Below, piece by piece: positions 32,940 to 44,180 of a stretch of DNA of 64,000 nucleotides (the stretch's first letter is position 1; every line of letters starts with the position of its first letter). The position numbers and the translations under genes are program-made. The notes beneath the pieces are model-generated. The model ran no database searches, was not told the DNA's origin, and was given only the letters and a program-made list of their open reading frames with translations. This DNA comes from Acheta domesticus (taxonomy: Eukaryota > Arthropoda > Insecta > Orthoptera > Gryllidae), in the NCBI GenBank assembly GCA_031308135.1, contig JAHLJT010000631.1, forward strand, positions 145,432,734 to 145,496,733, written 5' to 3'.

Positions 32940-34260
32940 ACAAGGGGGATACATTATTTTAGAGGATTATGCATTCATAAAGAGTGGATCTGTTGTGTGA
33001 ATCTATATTTCAGTAATTTTGTGGGTTACAATGTTTCACACTCTGATATGCAATGTATCACATGAATATTATTGAGTGAATTTTAGAGGATGATGTATTT
33101 TTAACAGTGGATCTGTTGTATGAATCTCTACTTTGTATTTCATTAATTGTGTGGTTAAAATGTTTTGCACTTTGATAGGCATATTTCACACAAATATTGA
33201 GTGAACTGGATACACTTTTATTGAGTGAATTTTAGATAATGTATTTTTAACAGTGGATCTGTTGTGTGAACCTCTGTTTCATTAACATTTTTTCACACAC
33301 AAAATTGCAAAATGTTCCCCACCAGAACTACATTGTTCATAGGAAGAACTGAAACACTGGATAACCATGCCATTGTCTCAAGTTAGATTTAAAATTTATT
33401 TTATAAAATTTGCCATTGTCTCATGTTAGATTTAAGATTTATTTTATAAAATTAGCCACACTACTATTGTTTTGGGGGGATACATTATTTTAGAGGATGA
33501 TGTATTTTGAACCGTGGATCTGTTGTGTGAATCTCTATTTCATTGTGTGAATCTCTGTTTCATTAATTGTGTGGTTAAAATTTTTTGCACTTTGATAGGC
33601 ATATTTCACACAAATATTGAGTGAACTGGACACGCTTTTATTGAGTGAATTTTAGATGATGTATTTTTAACAGTGGATCTCTTGTGTGAACCTCTATTTC
33701 ATTAACATTTTTTCACACACAAAATTGCAAAATATTCCCCACCAGAACTACATTGTTCATAGGAAGAACTGAAACACTGGATAACCATGTCATTGTCTCA
33801 AGTTAGATTTAAGATTTATTTTATAAAATTAGCTCCACAACTATTATTTTGGGGGAATACATTATTTTAGAGGATGATGTATTTATAGATGGTGGATCTG
33901 TTGTGGGAATCTATTTCATTAATTGTTTGGTTAAAACGTTTCGCACTTGAAACGCATATTTCACACAAATATTGAGTGAACTGGACACTATTATTGAGTG
34001 AATTTTAGAGGATGATGTGTTCTTAGACAGTGGATCTGTTGTTTCATGAATCTGTTTCATTAATTGTGTGGGTTACAACATTTTTCACTTTGATATGCAA
34101 TGTATCACATGAATATTATTGAGTGAGTTTAGAGGATGATGTGTTCTTTGACAGTGGATCTGTTGTAAGGCTCTTTCATTGAGTAGGTTAAAATGTTTCA
34201 TACCTTGAGATGCAATGTTTTACGTGAATATTGACTGAAATAACGTTGTTAACAATTAAT
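32940..34260 (+). repeat. Tandem-repeat tail of the Helitron
   Basis: The word '(g)aggatgatgtatttttaacagtggatctgttgtg', with changes, starts near 32962, 33087, 33233, 33491, 33654, 33869, 34007 and 34132. Spacings run from 125 to 260 bp. Blocks near 33233 and 33654 share a longer unit of about 421 bp that includes 'ccccaccagaactacattg'. It is non-coding and may have arisen by slippage or rolling-circle copying. Confidence 0.8.
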
Positions 34261-34589
34261 ATAATCGCTTTTTCAGGGTGGAAAAAATAGTAGTGGCTCA
34301 TGTTCAAACCTTACCATATTCATTATAAATATGATGTATTGTAACATTCCATACACATGAACTTTACTTTCTCATATTTATTGTAATTATATATTGAATT
34401 AAGATATTTAAAGAAAACTAATAAATATATTGTAATTGAATTGCAAAGACTTTTTTGAATTTGTGAACCTTTCAATCCTTTTGAAAAAGAGTTTTTCTTT
34501 AAGACATTTCTTAGTTTTCAAGGTATTTTCAATGTAAAGTGAAATTTTTTTTCTTTACCTGATTACTTAACAAATAGAGAAAAAAGAAA

Positions 34590-34620
34590 CCGCTCATTTA
34601 ATGAGCGGGTATACCTCTAG
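34590..34620 (+). other. Helitron 3' terminus
   Basis: The hairpin CCGCTCATTTAATGAGCGG (34590-34608) is followed by GTATACCT and CTAG, then T at 34621. This is the textbook Helitron 3' end. Confidence 0.9.
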
Positions 34621-34626
34621 TTAATA

Positions 34627-34742
34627 TTAATGGTCTTTACACTGTTCAAATAAACGTTTGTCCGTTACGCCGTCTTTTAAACCAAATATTTGGATTACTT
34701 CTTTTTCACTGCTTCGGACAATATAAATCCCTTTCAGCTTAT
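34627..34742 (-). CDS. Possible terminal exon of an unknown host gene
   Basis: On the minus strand a good 3' splice site (ttgtttacttgttacag, ending at 34743) opens a frame of 37 codons in phase 1 that ends in TAA at 34627-34629. It reads KLKGIYIVRSSEKEVIQIF, then GLKDGVTDKRLFEQCKDH. Codon use is balanced and the peptide looks like folded protein, not repeat translation. No family was recognised. The Helitron terminus lies only 6 bp beyond the stop, so any 3' UTR has been displaced. No upstream exon was found on the minus strand to 38.5 kb. It may be a chance frame or a TE exon. Confidence 0.4.
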
Positions 34743-35629
34743 CTGTAACAAGTAAACAAGTAAAGAAGACAGTTTAACAGCAAAAGTCACCTGAAATATG
34801 TAGAAAAGTAGCTGAAAATTAGTAAAATATTGGAGCACAGCCACAGCACGTCAGTCACGTAAGCAAGCCAGCCAACCGTCCAAGCCAACTGCAAGCAAGC
34901 CAACTGCTTGAGAGTGTGGTGGCGTTACCTGTGATACCTTTCACCGTATAGTGTGCGGGAACATAAGTCAACGCAGAGTTACATAACATTTATCCAGTAA
35001 CCGTGATTTCGAAGATGAAAACTAAAAATCTTGCTCTCTTTCTGTCAAGATTTGCTATCACAAATGCTAAAAGTGTGACAGTCAATGCCAATGTTTTCTC
35101 TGTTAACTTTGAAATAAAACAATTATTATATTATTTTGTTTTGATGTTGTTTAAATAAGAAAAATATTTAAAAAACGAAAGCAATCTCCAGATGCATTTA
35201 ATGGCAATGCTATTGAAATAAATGCAGAATTGTTCTAACATTGCGAGTATCGGCAGGTTAAGTGCTAACATTAAATTTTTACGTATGTTGATTGTTTCAC
35301 GTCATTTGGGGAATTTCTCTGTTTAGTTTTTATACAGAAACAATTATTTTAATGCTTTGGTATTTTGGGTCCTGCTTATGCTGGCTGAACTCTTAGAAAT
35401 CTCCAAAAAGCCAGGGGCAGTCCGAATTCTGCCATGCGAGCTGAATCGTTATACAAAAATGCGCGCGTGGTGCAGGGTTAAAATCTATTATTACCTCCTC
35501 ACAATTTTACGAATATTTTTCATTTCAAATACAAGTGATCAATTTTCTAATTTCTTCCGAATTGATATATTCGCCTTCTTCGCAAAAGGAAATTATGACT
35601 GATTTGTGCATAACATTCTCAAGAAAAAT

Positions 35630-35690
35630 CAGGCGCGGATCCAAGGGGGGGTCACGGGGGTCATGACCCTCCCCCCAAATGATGAACCGT
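35630..35690 (+). repeat. hAT-like terminal motif
   Basis: CAGGCGCGGATCC is followed by runs of G and C that pair (GGGGGGGTCA with TGACCCTCCCCCC). hAT elements commonly start CAGxGGCGGATCC. A matching right end was not found. Confidence 0.3.
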
Positions 35691-36467
35691 CACAATTTTG
35701 TGAGAAACTTTAACATATGTAAAAACTCTGAGAAACTGATAACCTTTCCAATGTCCTTTCAGAATCGGGACTGCCCGAAACATTTTTGAGACATTTTCAG
35801 ATATTTTCAGACAATTCTAGAAATGTCTAAAATTTTAGCAGTGCTGAAACTAATGAATTTATATAGAAATTGGAATTTATTTTGAATAAAAACATGTTTT
35901 CAAGATGAGTTTAAAAATATTTTTAGTACAAAGAAATGAATCGAAACAAGTAACATATCTAAAGTCGGAATCGTACAGTGCGCGTTACTGGTGTTGGCAA
36001 CTTAATGTGAATATTTGTCATTAATTGAACGAAAGAATTGTGGGAAAAAAGACGTCAACACATGGACTCAGCTTAAAAGTCACAATTGTTGTTCAATGGG
36101 AATAGAACTAGCTTAACTTAGTAATAATAATGGTATGTATATAAAATTGGCAACAATTTTGCTTTCAGGGATTTGTTATACAATCCAATCGGAATTACAA
36201 TCCAATCATTATACAATCCAATCGGAATTCGTATCGAACTCTATGTTTATTTAACCTAAAAATGTTTAATGTAATCAGTAAGGGTGAACCTAATTTGATC
36301 ATTGAAGTCTGATGCCCGTTCTGGTTTTGTAAGAACGTAAGAAGCCGCTTTCAGCACAAGTTAAGGCTATCAACAGGGGCTTAGTGGTAAAGATTTGTCG
36401 AAAAGAATTATAGTTAGAGAATTTTATTTTGGCTGATGAACAAGGATAGTGCCTGACATCTAAAATA

Positions 36468-36500
36468 CAGTGGCGAAGCTAGAGTCATGCAGTTGGGTAT
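36468..36500 (+). repeat. Second hAT-like terminal motif
   Basis: CAGTGGCGAAGCTAGAG resembles hAT starts. No partner end or 8-bp duplication was located. Confidence 0.25.
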
Positions 36501-38530
36501 TCTGAAAATCTTATCTTACAAATTTTTGTAAATTAGCTCCATTCATTGTTTTTTTATTCAACAAAAACGTCGATAATTTGTTCTTTAAAGCTTTCGTTTC
36601 TGCACAGTTAATTTCCCATGGAATTTCTCAGGAATGTCTTAGCTCTTTAATGTAATCATATTCTTTTCAGATAATGCTTTATATAAAGGGAAAGTTAGAC
36701 TGAGTTGTATCAACCAAACCATCTCTTGATATATTTTTCTAGACCAATTTGTCTAACTAATACTTCAGCAAAAAAAACTGCATGCATGTTGTTTATTATG
36801 TTTTGCTGTATTAATGTATACATATGTCAGTTCATTTCGACGCTGCTCTCTGTCAAAGCATGGATATTTTTTTATTAGGAAGGAAAACTTTTCTTAACGA
36901 AAAGACGCTTTGTAGATAGTTTTGTCTTTTATTATAATCTAATTTTATCATTTTAATATTTTATTATTTCAACAAGTTTTAAAGAACTATTTGCTCTTAG
37001 GCAGTCGACTTAGTTGATATTAAGATTCATTTTTACTCAATTGACATGAAACATTTTAACTCAGTTGTATTAACTTTTAATTAAGTGATTATGTGAAATA
37101 GTTTGTTGATTAACCAATTTGGTATAGTGAAAAATATTGATTTCTGTACCCCGTAATTTAGGAGCCTGATAAACAAGTTACGAAACATTGTGTTCTGTGT
37201 GAAAATTTGAACAATAAAGGATTGCCATTAAGAAAATTGGACAAGTTTTATTATTAATATGATAAAATAGTTACATTCATTACATTCAAATTAAGTATGG
37301 AAAGTTTCCGTTTGTGTGAGATGTGAGAGATAAACGGAAACTTCACTCATGAAATATCAATAATATTTTTTCTAGAAGTGCATGAAAATATATTACAAAC
37401 GTTTTGTAAACTTGTATTGGAAAAAGAAACTTGACACCCCAGAAAATATAGAAATGCATTTCATAGGGCCATGATTAAAGAAAAGTATTCTAAAACCGTG
37501 CAAAAAATATTCTACTGATTACAAATGGTAGAGCATTTGGTGTGAAAACTAAATATTTTCTTGCAAGTATCAACATAAATTTGGCAACTCCCTTTCATAT
37601 AGCTATATCAAGTTACAACAATGACACGTAATTTACAAAAATTTGCGAGTGCGAAGCGGAATTTTATTGTTGCGTTCCTGCATTATTGATATTCTCTGAG
37701 AGCTAGCGATTTTTATTTCATATATTTCAAATAGGTTTTAAATAATTTCTAATAGAATAATGTGTACATGTATAACAAAAGGTCGAATGTAAGAGACGAA
37801 CAAAGAATGATACACAAATTCTAACGTACGTAGCATCCACCTCTGATAACCTTTCACTCCGGCGTATTATTAGATTTACTTAAATCAATATTTACGTTTT
37901 TATTTCAATGATTTCCAGCCGAAATGACGCTCTCAATAAATTTTATTTTCGCAGGGTTGATAGACCGCCTCTACAGGATCTCGGAAATTTAAAAATGGAA
38001 ATGGAAATTAATCTTTTAGAAAAATCTAAAATGGTTTTTAAATAGCGCCCTTTAATGGAGTTGAATGTGAAAAGTGATAAATGCTTAATAAGATAGATTG
38101 CTTAATAAGATGTGGGAATAAATAGTAATGAATGTTCCGACCGAGTAATTGTGATATATAAAAATATTATATTTAATTTTTTTTTCTATCTACTATTTTA
38201 ATTTTTTTGAAGCTCTGTAAAATCAATGGATTGAACAGACAGAAAATAAAGCTGTTAAAAAAATGTTTTTTGCTAGTGGTGTCAACAACGCTATTGGCAA
38301 AATGTGTATCCATTACGAATTTGCGATCATTGTTAGTTGTAAGCCATTGTCGTAATGCCTAGCTGATGACAGAAGACCATAATGACTGTTGCCTTTTCTT
38401 CCGCATTAATATAAAGTAATAATTTTGTTAAGGCTAAAATTCGCATTGTGCATAGCTGGTATTCGCGTAATTTTGCATGATTTGTGTACATTCGTGTAGT
38501 TTTCGCGAAATTCTGCTCGAATATACGGCC

Positions 38531-38561
38531 GAGAAAGTATGTGCCCTTTTAGCACCACTAG
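38531..38561 (+). other. Family R-type terminus
   Basis: GAGAAAGTAT, then GTGC-cctttta-GCAC and CACTAG followed by T. It lies about 540 bp upstream of the host gene's first exon. The body to the left does not match R. Confidence 0.45.
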
Positions 38562-38869
38562 TTTTCGAAACATATGAAAATATTCCAAATACAAATTGTG
38601 TATAAACATATAATCGTGAATTAATTCAACACTAATAGAGTTTCAAATGATCGAAATTGGATTCTTAATCTACGAGATAAGATTCAAATTGTACATTTGT
38701 GCATTGTCTGCTCTCTGTATACTTCACTACTCTGACCGGTGTTTTACACGAGTAATTAAAAATATTAAGATAGTGTATCCTCTAAGATGCATGCATGTTT
38801 TCAAGGGTATTGCGGTATTTTACCAAATTTACCGAATTCATGTGGCCATTAAGTGCGTCATCGGGAGAG

Positions 38870-39101
38870 AGCGGTCGCGTGACGAGGGGGGGGGACGTTG
38901 GCCATGGTTGGGGCGGGGGTGGGGTGGTAAGAGGAGGTAACTCACGTCACCGGTCGAGCTCCTCGCGGATGCTGCGCCGAGGAAGAGGGCGGGGCGGGGA
39001 GGCGGCCCATCGCGCCTATATATTGGCTGCCGTGACGACCATGCTGCACGTTTGCTCTTCCTCAGCTAGCGCCTCGACTCAGCTTCTCTGCCTTTTGTGG
39101 A
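38870..39101 (+). promoter_or_regulatory. GC-rich promoter with TATA box and short 5' UTR
   Basis: A GC-rich island stands out from AT-rich flanks. A TATA box, TATATATT, lies at 39017-39024, which places transcription start near 39047, about 55 nt before the ATG. The ATG at 39041 is out of frame and would fall upstream of that start. Confidence 0.75.
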
Positions 39102-39122
39102 ATGTCTCTCATCGTTCGTTTG
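39102..39122 (+). CDS. Secreted Ala/Tyr-rich structural protein, exon 1
   Basis: Seven codons, MSLIVRL, begin the signal peptide and end at a strong donor (TTG|GTGAGT) in phase 0. Very short first coding exons that hold only the start of the signal peptide are typical of insect cuticle-protein genes. The next exon at 42026 starts in phase 0 with VLAAAALAAVASA, which completes a standard secretion signal. Intron 1 is 2903 bp and contains an R fragment (39684-40560). The ATG is chosen because it lies downstream of the TATA box at the right distance and is the only one in frame with exon 2. Confidence 0.8.
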
Positions 39123-39683
39123 GTGAGTACCACATTTACCAAGTACTGTATCTAATAAATGCGGGATGTGATCAAATTGCACGTTAATACAGTTTTCGAA
39201 TAGTGATACAAGGATTAGTAAAAATAAGAGGAAAGTTAAACTTTTCAGTCAGCCGTTTCCTTCGTATTGTTTGATCGTTCAAAGACCAAAGACCAATGGC
39301 CTTCTTTTGCCAACGAAGGAATTTCTAAAAGGATGTACGTCTTAAGCCGATGCATGCAATTATGTTTACTTTTATAGTATGCCAATTATAAATAAGAAGA
39401 TGTGAGTATTAAATTCACCAACAATTATATTACTCATTTTACAGTGAGTAATAAAATAAGTGTAGACATTAATTTCCTGTGAACTTTAATGCACAAATGA
39501 ATATTAAACATTTTCGAAAGATGACTTAAAGAGAATAGGCTACGATTACTGTTTATTTCATTCTGTGAGGTCGTATTTACAACCAACTATACATAAGATT
39601 GATAGTGATCTCCTTTCTTATTATTTCCAATAACGAAAGCCAGAACACTTATTATACTCTATTAAATTTACAAGTACAATTTT

Positions 39684-40560
39684 TACTTTCCCGTATACGT
39701 ACAGGGTAGTTTCGGAAACGTTATGTCATGCTGCGCGAAAAAAACGGCGAATTTTAGGCAGAAAAACTCGTATTACAGGACCCTGGTAACGAAAAAGTGG
39801 ATAAGTACAGTTGCTAAATTTAGAAACACAAAACCCTCTAACACTTGGTGCAGCCAAAATCCACGTTTATAGCTCCTTGTTACCGAAAAATCGATTGAAG
39901 GAAAAACGTCTGCTCGTCTGTCCGTCTGTTTTTGAACAACGCTATCGACTAAACCGTTCAGCCAATTTTCTCCAAAATTGATATTCCCCAATCGATCTGA
40001 CTGACCGCGTGACCTCTTGAATTTGAAACCGATATTTTAATTTTGGGGAGTACTTTTCATGAAGCTCCTTGGACATTTTCAAAATTTTCAAAAAAATTGT
40101 GCCAACAAGTTTGATGAAATTTTGTTGTTTGATGGTCTGAAGGTTATTTAAGAGAATGGCGCAGGTCCCATATTTCTTAAAAACACGGATTATTCGAAAA
40201 TTGAAAAAAAATAAACATTTTTCCGCGTCTTTTTACAACTATAATTATGAAGATTTTTCTTAATGGAATGTGTTCAAAAAAAGCAGATCTTCAAATAAGG
40301 TCATGTTCAATTTTTCAAAAACATGGATATTTTTTGCAAAATTTTGTGTTAAACATAGGCAATTTTATTAAAACCTTAAGAGAATGGTGCAGGTTTCATG
40401 TTCGTTGCAAAGCCTGATTTTGCTACAAGAACAAAAAAATCGGCCTCTTTCTTCAACTACAATTGCAAAAATACAATTGTTACTTTTCCCGTATATTATA
40501 CTTATCAGTGGCATATGTCCTATTTTCACGGTGAACTCTGAATTTTCGAAAAGAGTGAAA
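39684..40560 (+). repeat. Family R, 5' half, in intron 1
   Basis: It starts 'tttttactttcccgtatacgta' in part, followed by 'gctgcgcgaaaaa' and 'ggaccctggtaac'. The same text appears inverted at 45440-45560. It continues through 'gaaaccgatattttaatttt', 'ggggagtacttttcatgaag' and 'gtctttttacaactataa'. No terminus with CACTAG follows. Confidence 0.55.
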
Positions 40561-42025
40561 GTGCATAGTGCTCCGTCCTAGGAGCTATACTTAATGTGTG
40601 TTTAATCTGTGTTACTTGAGTATGTACTATAATTAAATATTTTTTTTTGCTGAATCAATTTATTATCAATGCTAACTTGTGAATTGAATTTTTGAATATT
40701 ACAGAGCCACTGATGATGGGAAAAACACTCCCAAAACACGTGTATGGCTAAATTCTCTACACATTAACAAATTTAGTCTACTATTGTGATTGATACCTCT
40801 TTATTCTTGGAACTTTATCATGGATTACCACAAGATCTCTGCTGCCACCACAGAATTTAGTATTATTAGATGACTATTTCGTTCTCCTTGTTTAAGACCT
40901 ACTTATTGAATTCCAATTTAAACGAAGATTTTGTAATCTTCCATAGGTCATCCTAGAACGCAGTCCTGAGCGGTGAGAACTTGACCGCGAATGTGGCGTA
41001 AACGTTATTGTCCATTTGTAGCTTACGACATGTCATTTATTGGACGTCTTCAAACTAGTTCTTTTAAAGACAAGTGACCCTTAAAAGCTTCAATGTTTTT
41101 GGTGAGTGTTTTGTAGCTGTTTTATAATCCTTTGCACTTTTAGGGTACGTAGCCGTTCACTTGCTGGTTTCTCGTCTTTTTCGTTAAGAGGGTCCATGAA
41201 AACAAAAGCGGAGACCAAATCAATTCCTTAAGTCGTCTCGTTCGTATGCAACCGCGTGTAGATGCGAGAAGAATTGTGTCTCGTGAAATTGCCGCAAATG
41301 GAACGATTTGTTTTTCACAGTAAATGCGTTAATGTATTTATTTTTTTAGGGTTTATCCTGATACCTGTAAACAGGCTAAACCTAAAATACTGAATACTTT
41401 TAAAAATTAGTAGTGTTGTCGAGAATTTATCTGATTTCGGGAGAAATTAATTTGAAATCCTCACCACGTGTTTTCCTTGAGTTGGTTGTATAAACTTTGT
41501 TTACATTTAGCCTTGCTTTAGATCACTGTGCTAAATTAGAAAGTAGTTACTTGATCACACATTCACTGTGTAGAGTCGGGAGCATTTGTAAAATTGATGT
41601 AGAAGATAAAATTGGTCTTGAAATTAGTGATTGTTTTATTCACACTTATGAGAGAAATATGGCTAAATTATACACGAATTTGGACGTTACAAAAACCTTT
41701 TTAGTTTGTAGTAGTAGTAAGAATTCCAACTAACCCATTTTCTCTCAATTAACCTTCCTTACCGACAAAGCAGTAAACACTTAGTGTTTCGGCGGGCTAC
41801 ACTTAGTGTTCGAATGTATATCACGGGATCATATTAACATTTGCTCAATGGGTCGATATAAGGAGAATTTAACGAAAAATCCGATTGAGATGGAGTCATT
41901 GACCCAGAAGCTTATCACAGTAAAGCCAAATTGGGTCTGTGATAATCAATATAAAAGTTCACGCAGCAATTTCTTTGTAGAAGTAACACGAAGTGTTTGG
42001 GATATTCATCCGAGTGCTGTTGCAG
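40561..42025. other. Remainder of intron 1
   Basis: No gene or clear repeat family was found, apart from a 30-bp word near 41881-41914 (gagatgg.gtcattgaccc.gaagct) that also occurs near 16542-16578. Confidence 0.4.
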
Positions 42026-42185
42026 GTTTTGGCAGCGGCCGCCCTGGCCGCTGTGGCCTCCGCGGCCTCGCCCGCCGCCTCCGCCGCCAGCGCCGCCGCC
42101 GCCGCCGCGGCCGAGCGCGCGAAGAAAGATGTGGGGGCCACCGCTGCAGGCGCCACCGCCCCCACCGGCCCCGCCATCCCGGCAG
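42026..42185 (+). CDS. Secreted Ala/Tyr-rich structural protein, exon 2
   Basis: The exon is bounded by an acceptor (tgctgttgcag) and a donor (GCAG|GTACGA), 160 nt, entering in phase 0 and leaving in phase 1. It encodes VLAAAALAAVASA, the end of the signal peptide with a cleavage site expected after ASA. The Ala-rich stretch ASPAASAASAAAAAAA follows, then ERAKKDVGATAAGATAPTG and PAIPA. The charged ERAKKD patch is the only non-repetitive part. The exon is strongly GC-rich, unlike both introns. Open frames on the other strand here are by-products of the GCC repeats. Intron 2 is 16,352 bp and packed with transposons. Confidence 0.85.
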
Positions 42186-42266
42186 GTACGAGCAGGAGAC
42201 CAGAGACTTGCTTTTGCACTGGCGGCTCGGGCCCTCAAAAGCGGCCGCTTCACAAAACCATGACAA

Positions 42267-42269
<3 letters not shown>

Positions 42270-42322
<53 letters not shown>
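42270..42322. repeat. (GT)n microsatellite
   Basis: About 26 GT units, starting 85 bp after exon 2. Confidence 0.95.
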
Positions 42323-42323
<1 letters not shown>

Positions 42324-43089
42324 ACGTACAAGAAATGTGCTTGTCTTTAAAGAATCTCTTTTTCGCTTGAACAATCTGCGAAAAAGTAGTTTTGGTCTTC
42401 CAAAGTGTTTGATTTCACTTTTTTCTTCGAAAGTTGGTGTTGAACCAACAAAGGAAATTCATTTCTATGTCACACCCAAAAATACGCCAAAAATCTTTTA
42501 CTTTTCGTGAAGTCTTATACAAAATTGAAGAATGCAACTTCATTTGTATTCATAATACCCGTAATGAGGTTTCAGCGATCCCGTTTTTAGACATTCTATG
42601 TAGTAATTGTGAATTAAGTTGATGCTAAAGGAATGCGAATATTTACTCTGCATCCGTAAGTGGCGCAAAAGAATACGCGTTTCAGGGGACTGAAAATGGA
42701 GCAGTAAATTGCAATTTTTAACGAACTCCTTTTGTAAGAAACTGATACCGAAAAAATGAATAATTTTGCTTGTTTATCTTTATCTATTTATCTATCTAAA
42801 TTTACTTAATTGCTTTATCTAATACTTTGTGCAGTTTTGTCAATGTTTGGCACATTAGAGGTAAAACTTATCTGTAGTAGCTGATCAGATTATCAATTTT
42901 TTTAGCTATAACATCCTTATCCAGGGCAAAAGCCTCTCATTCTCTGGTGGGGTAGCTCACAAAAGTAGCTCACCTGGTGAGCTATAACCTGGTGAAGTTA
43001 AATTGTTTTTTCCAATTTTCCTTTCCATGGTACTAGCTTCCAAATTATTTTCTTTCCAAATAACGTGACTCTCCCATTCCTGAACCAAG

Positions 43090-44180
43090 TTACGAATATT
43101 AATTTTAGAACATAAAAGCACAAAAACCTCGTCCTAAATTGCAATTTTCTTTGAAAAAATTGTAGCTGTTTTTAAGAAAATGGAGTTTAAGTGCTATTAA
43201 AAATGCCAAATTTGAAGCTCTTTTTCACAGAAAATCTTTGAGTGTTTAAAAAACTTAATTTGAAGCACTTACATTCACTAACATAATATTTACAAATTGC
43301 CGGTAATGTGCATATTAAAGATTTGAAAAACCTTTCAAAACAATTACATTTCTATAATTTTTTAAAAAACTAAAAAATACCCCAAAAATGAACTTAACGT
43401 CATATTAGAGAATCCAAGTAACAATATCCGTTCGAAAAGATTAAAGAAAAAATTTGGAACCATTTATGAGAAAATGGCGTTTGAGCATTTCTGAAAAGAT
43501 GGATTTTTGAGTTAGTTTTCACAGAAACGGTTGAGTTCTCGAGAAACTTTACAAGAAATTATTTAAAGCACATGTTCTCATTAATATAATAATATCAACA
43601 AATCGCCGCTAATGTAAATCATATCCACATGAAAGGCAAGTCAAAAAAATTACATTTTTGCAATTTTTGATAAACAAAAGAATAGAGCAATATGGCGTTT
43701 GTGTCATCTAATAAGAGTATATTTATCAATATTCCTACCAAAAGCTTAAAGAAAGATTTGTAGCCGTTTTGAGAAATTCCTGTTTTTGTAATTTTTTAAA
43801 ATAGCGCATATTGCATTCAATATTGCGCGAAAACTACTAAAATTTTCAAAAAAATGTACATGACCTTAAAGAAAGGACTCACTATGGAGAACAAATTTTA
43901 TTTAAGGGAAAAATCCATATCTGCAATTTTGTAGTTGGAGGAAGACGCCAAATAAAATTCAAACTTTCGCAATTTTCGAAAATTCAGACCTAACTGTGAA
44001 AATCAGACCTGTGCCACTCAATAGATGTATTTTAGTCTATTCTTACAAGAAGTTCATAGAAAAACATTGGAGCCGTTTTTGAGAAAAGTTTGAAAATGTC
44101 CGGAGGAATCCAAAATTAAAATATCGGTAAAATGAGTCCAAAATTAAAATATCGGTTTTAAATTCAAGGGGCCACGAGAT
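43090..44180 (-). repeat. Family R, copy 2, left part
   Basis: Minus-orientation R with at least two 300-bp units (restarts near 43195 and 43490). It is separated from its other part (45264-45560) by a Jockey LINE. A 7-bp-spaced local duplicate of 'aaggggccacgag' lies at the junction. Confidence 0.6.

Larger units (their letters stand above)
25892..34620 (+). mobile_element. Autonomous-type Helitron, now inactive
   Basis: The element carries Rep (zinc-finger, HUH, two-Tyr) and a PIF1-like helicase in order, then a non-coding tail of tandem repeats, then a canonical 3' end: a 9-bp perfect hairpin (34590-34608), 8 nt, and CTAG at 34617-34620 followed by T. The 5' TC end is not identified; it should lie between about 24870 and 25890, so the start given is that of the coding region. 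A Penelope-like element sits inside the helicase (29294-32000). Three frameshifts and two nonsense codons disable the protein, though residues are well conserved. Confidence 0.9.
34743..38530. other. Mostly unassigned stretch
   Basis: It holds two hAT-like end motifs (35630 and 36468) and a 12-bp inverted pair (37303-37336, AGTTTCCGTTT/AAACGGAAACT). The remainder is AT-rich, with no supported exon, RNA or repeat family. Confidence 0.4.

Noticed and set aside
32940..34260. Regularly repeated units considered as a CRISPR array
   Set aside because: Unit spacing is irregular (125-260 bp), units are long and diverged, and the setting is a eukaryotic Helitron tail.
41915..42331. Several long open frames on both strands across exon 2
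   Set aside because: They are by-products of GCC/GGC-rich sequence. Only the + frame entering at 42026 in phase 0 has splice sites that fit exons 1 and 3.
42274..42510. Open frame starting with Cys-Val repeats
   Set aside because: This is translation of the (GT)n microsatellite, with no domain or splice support.
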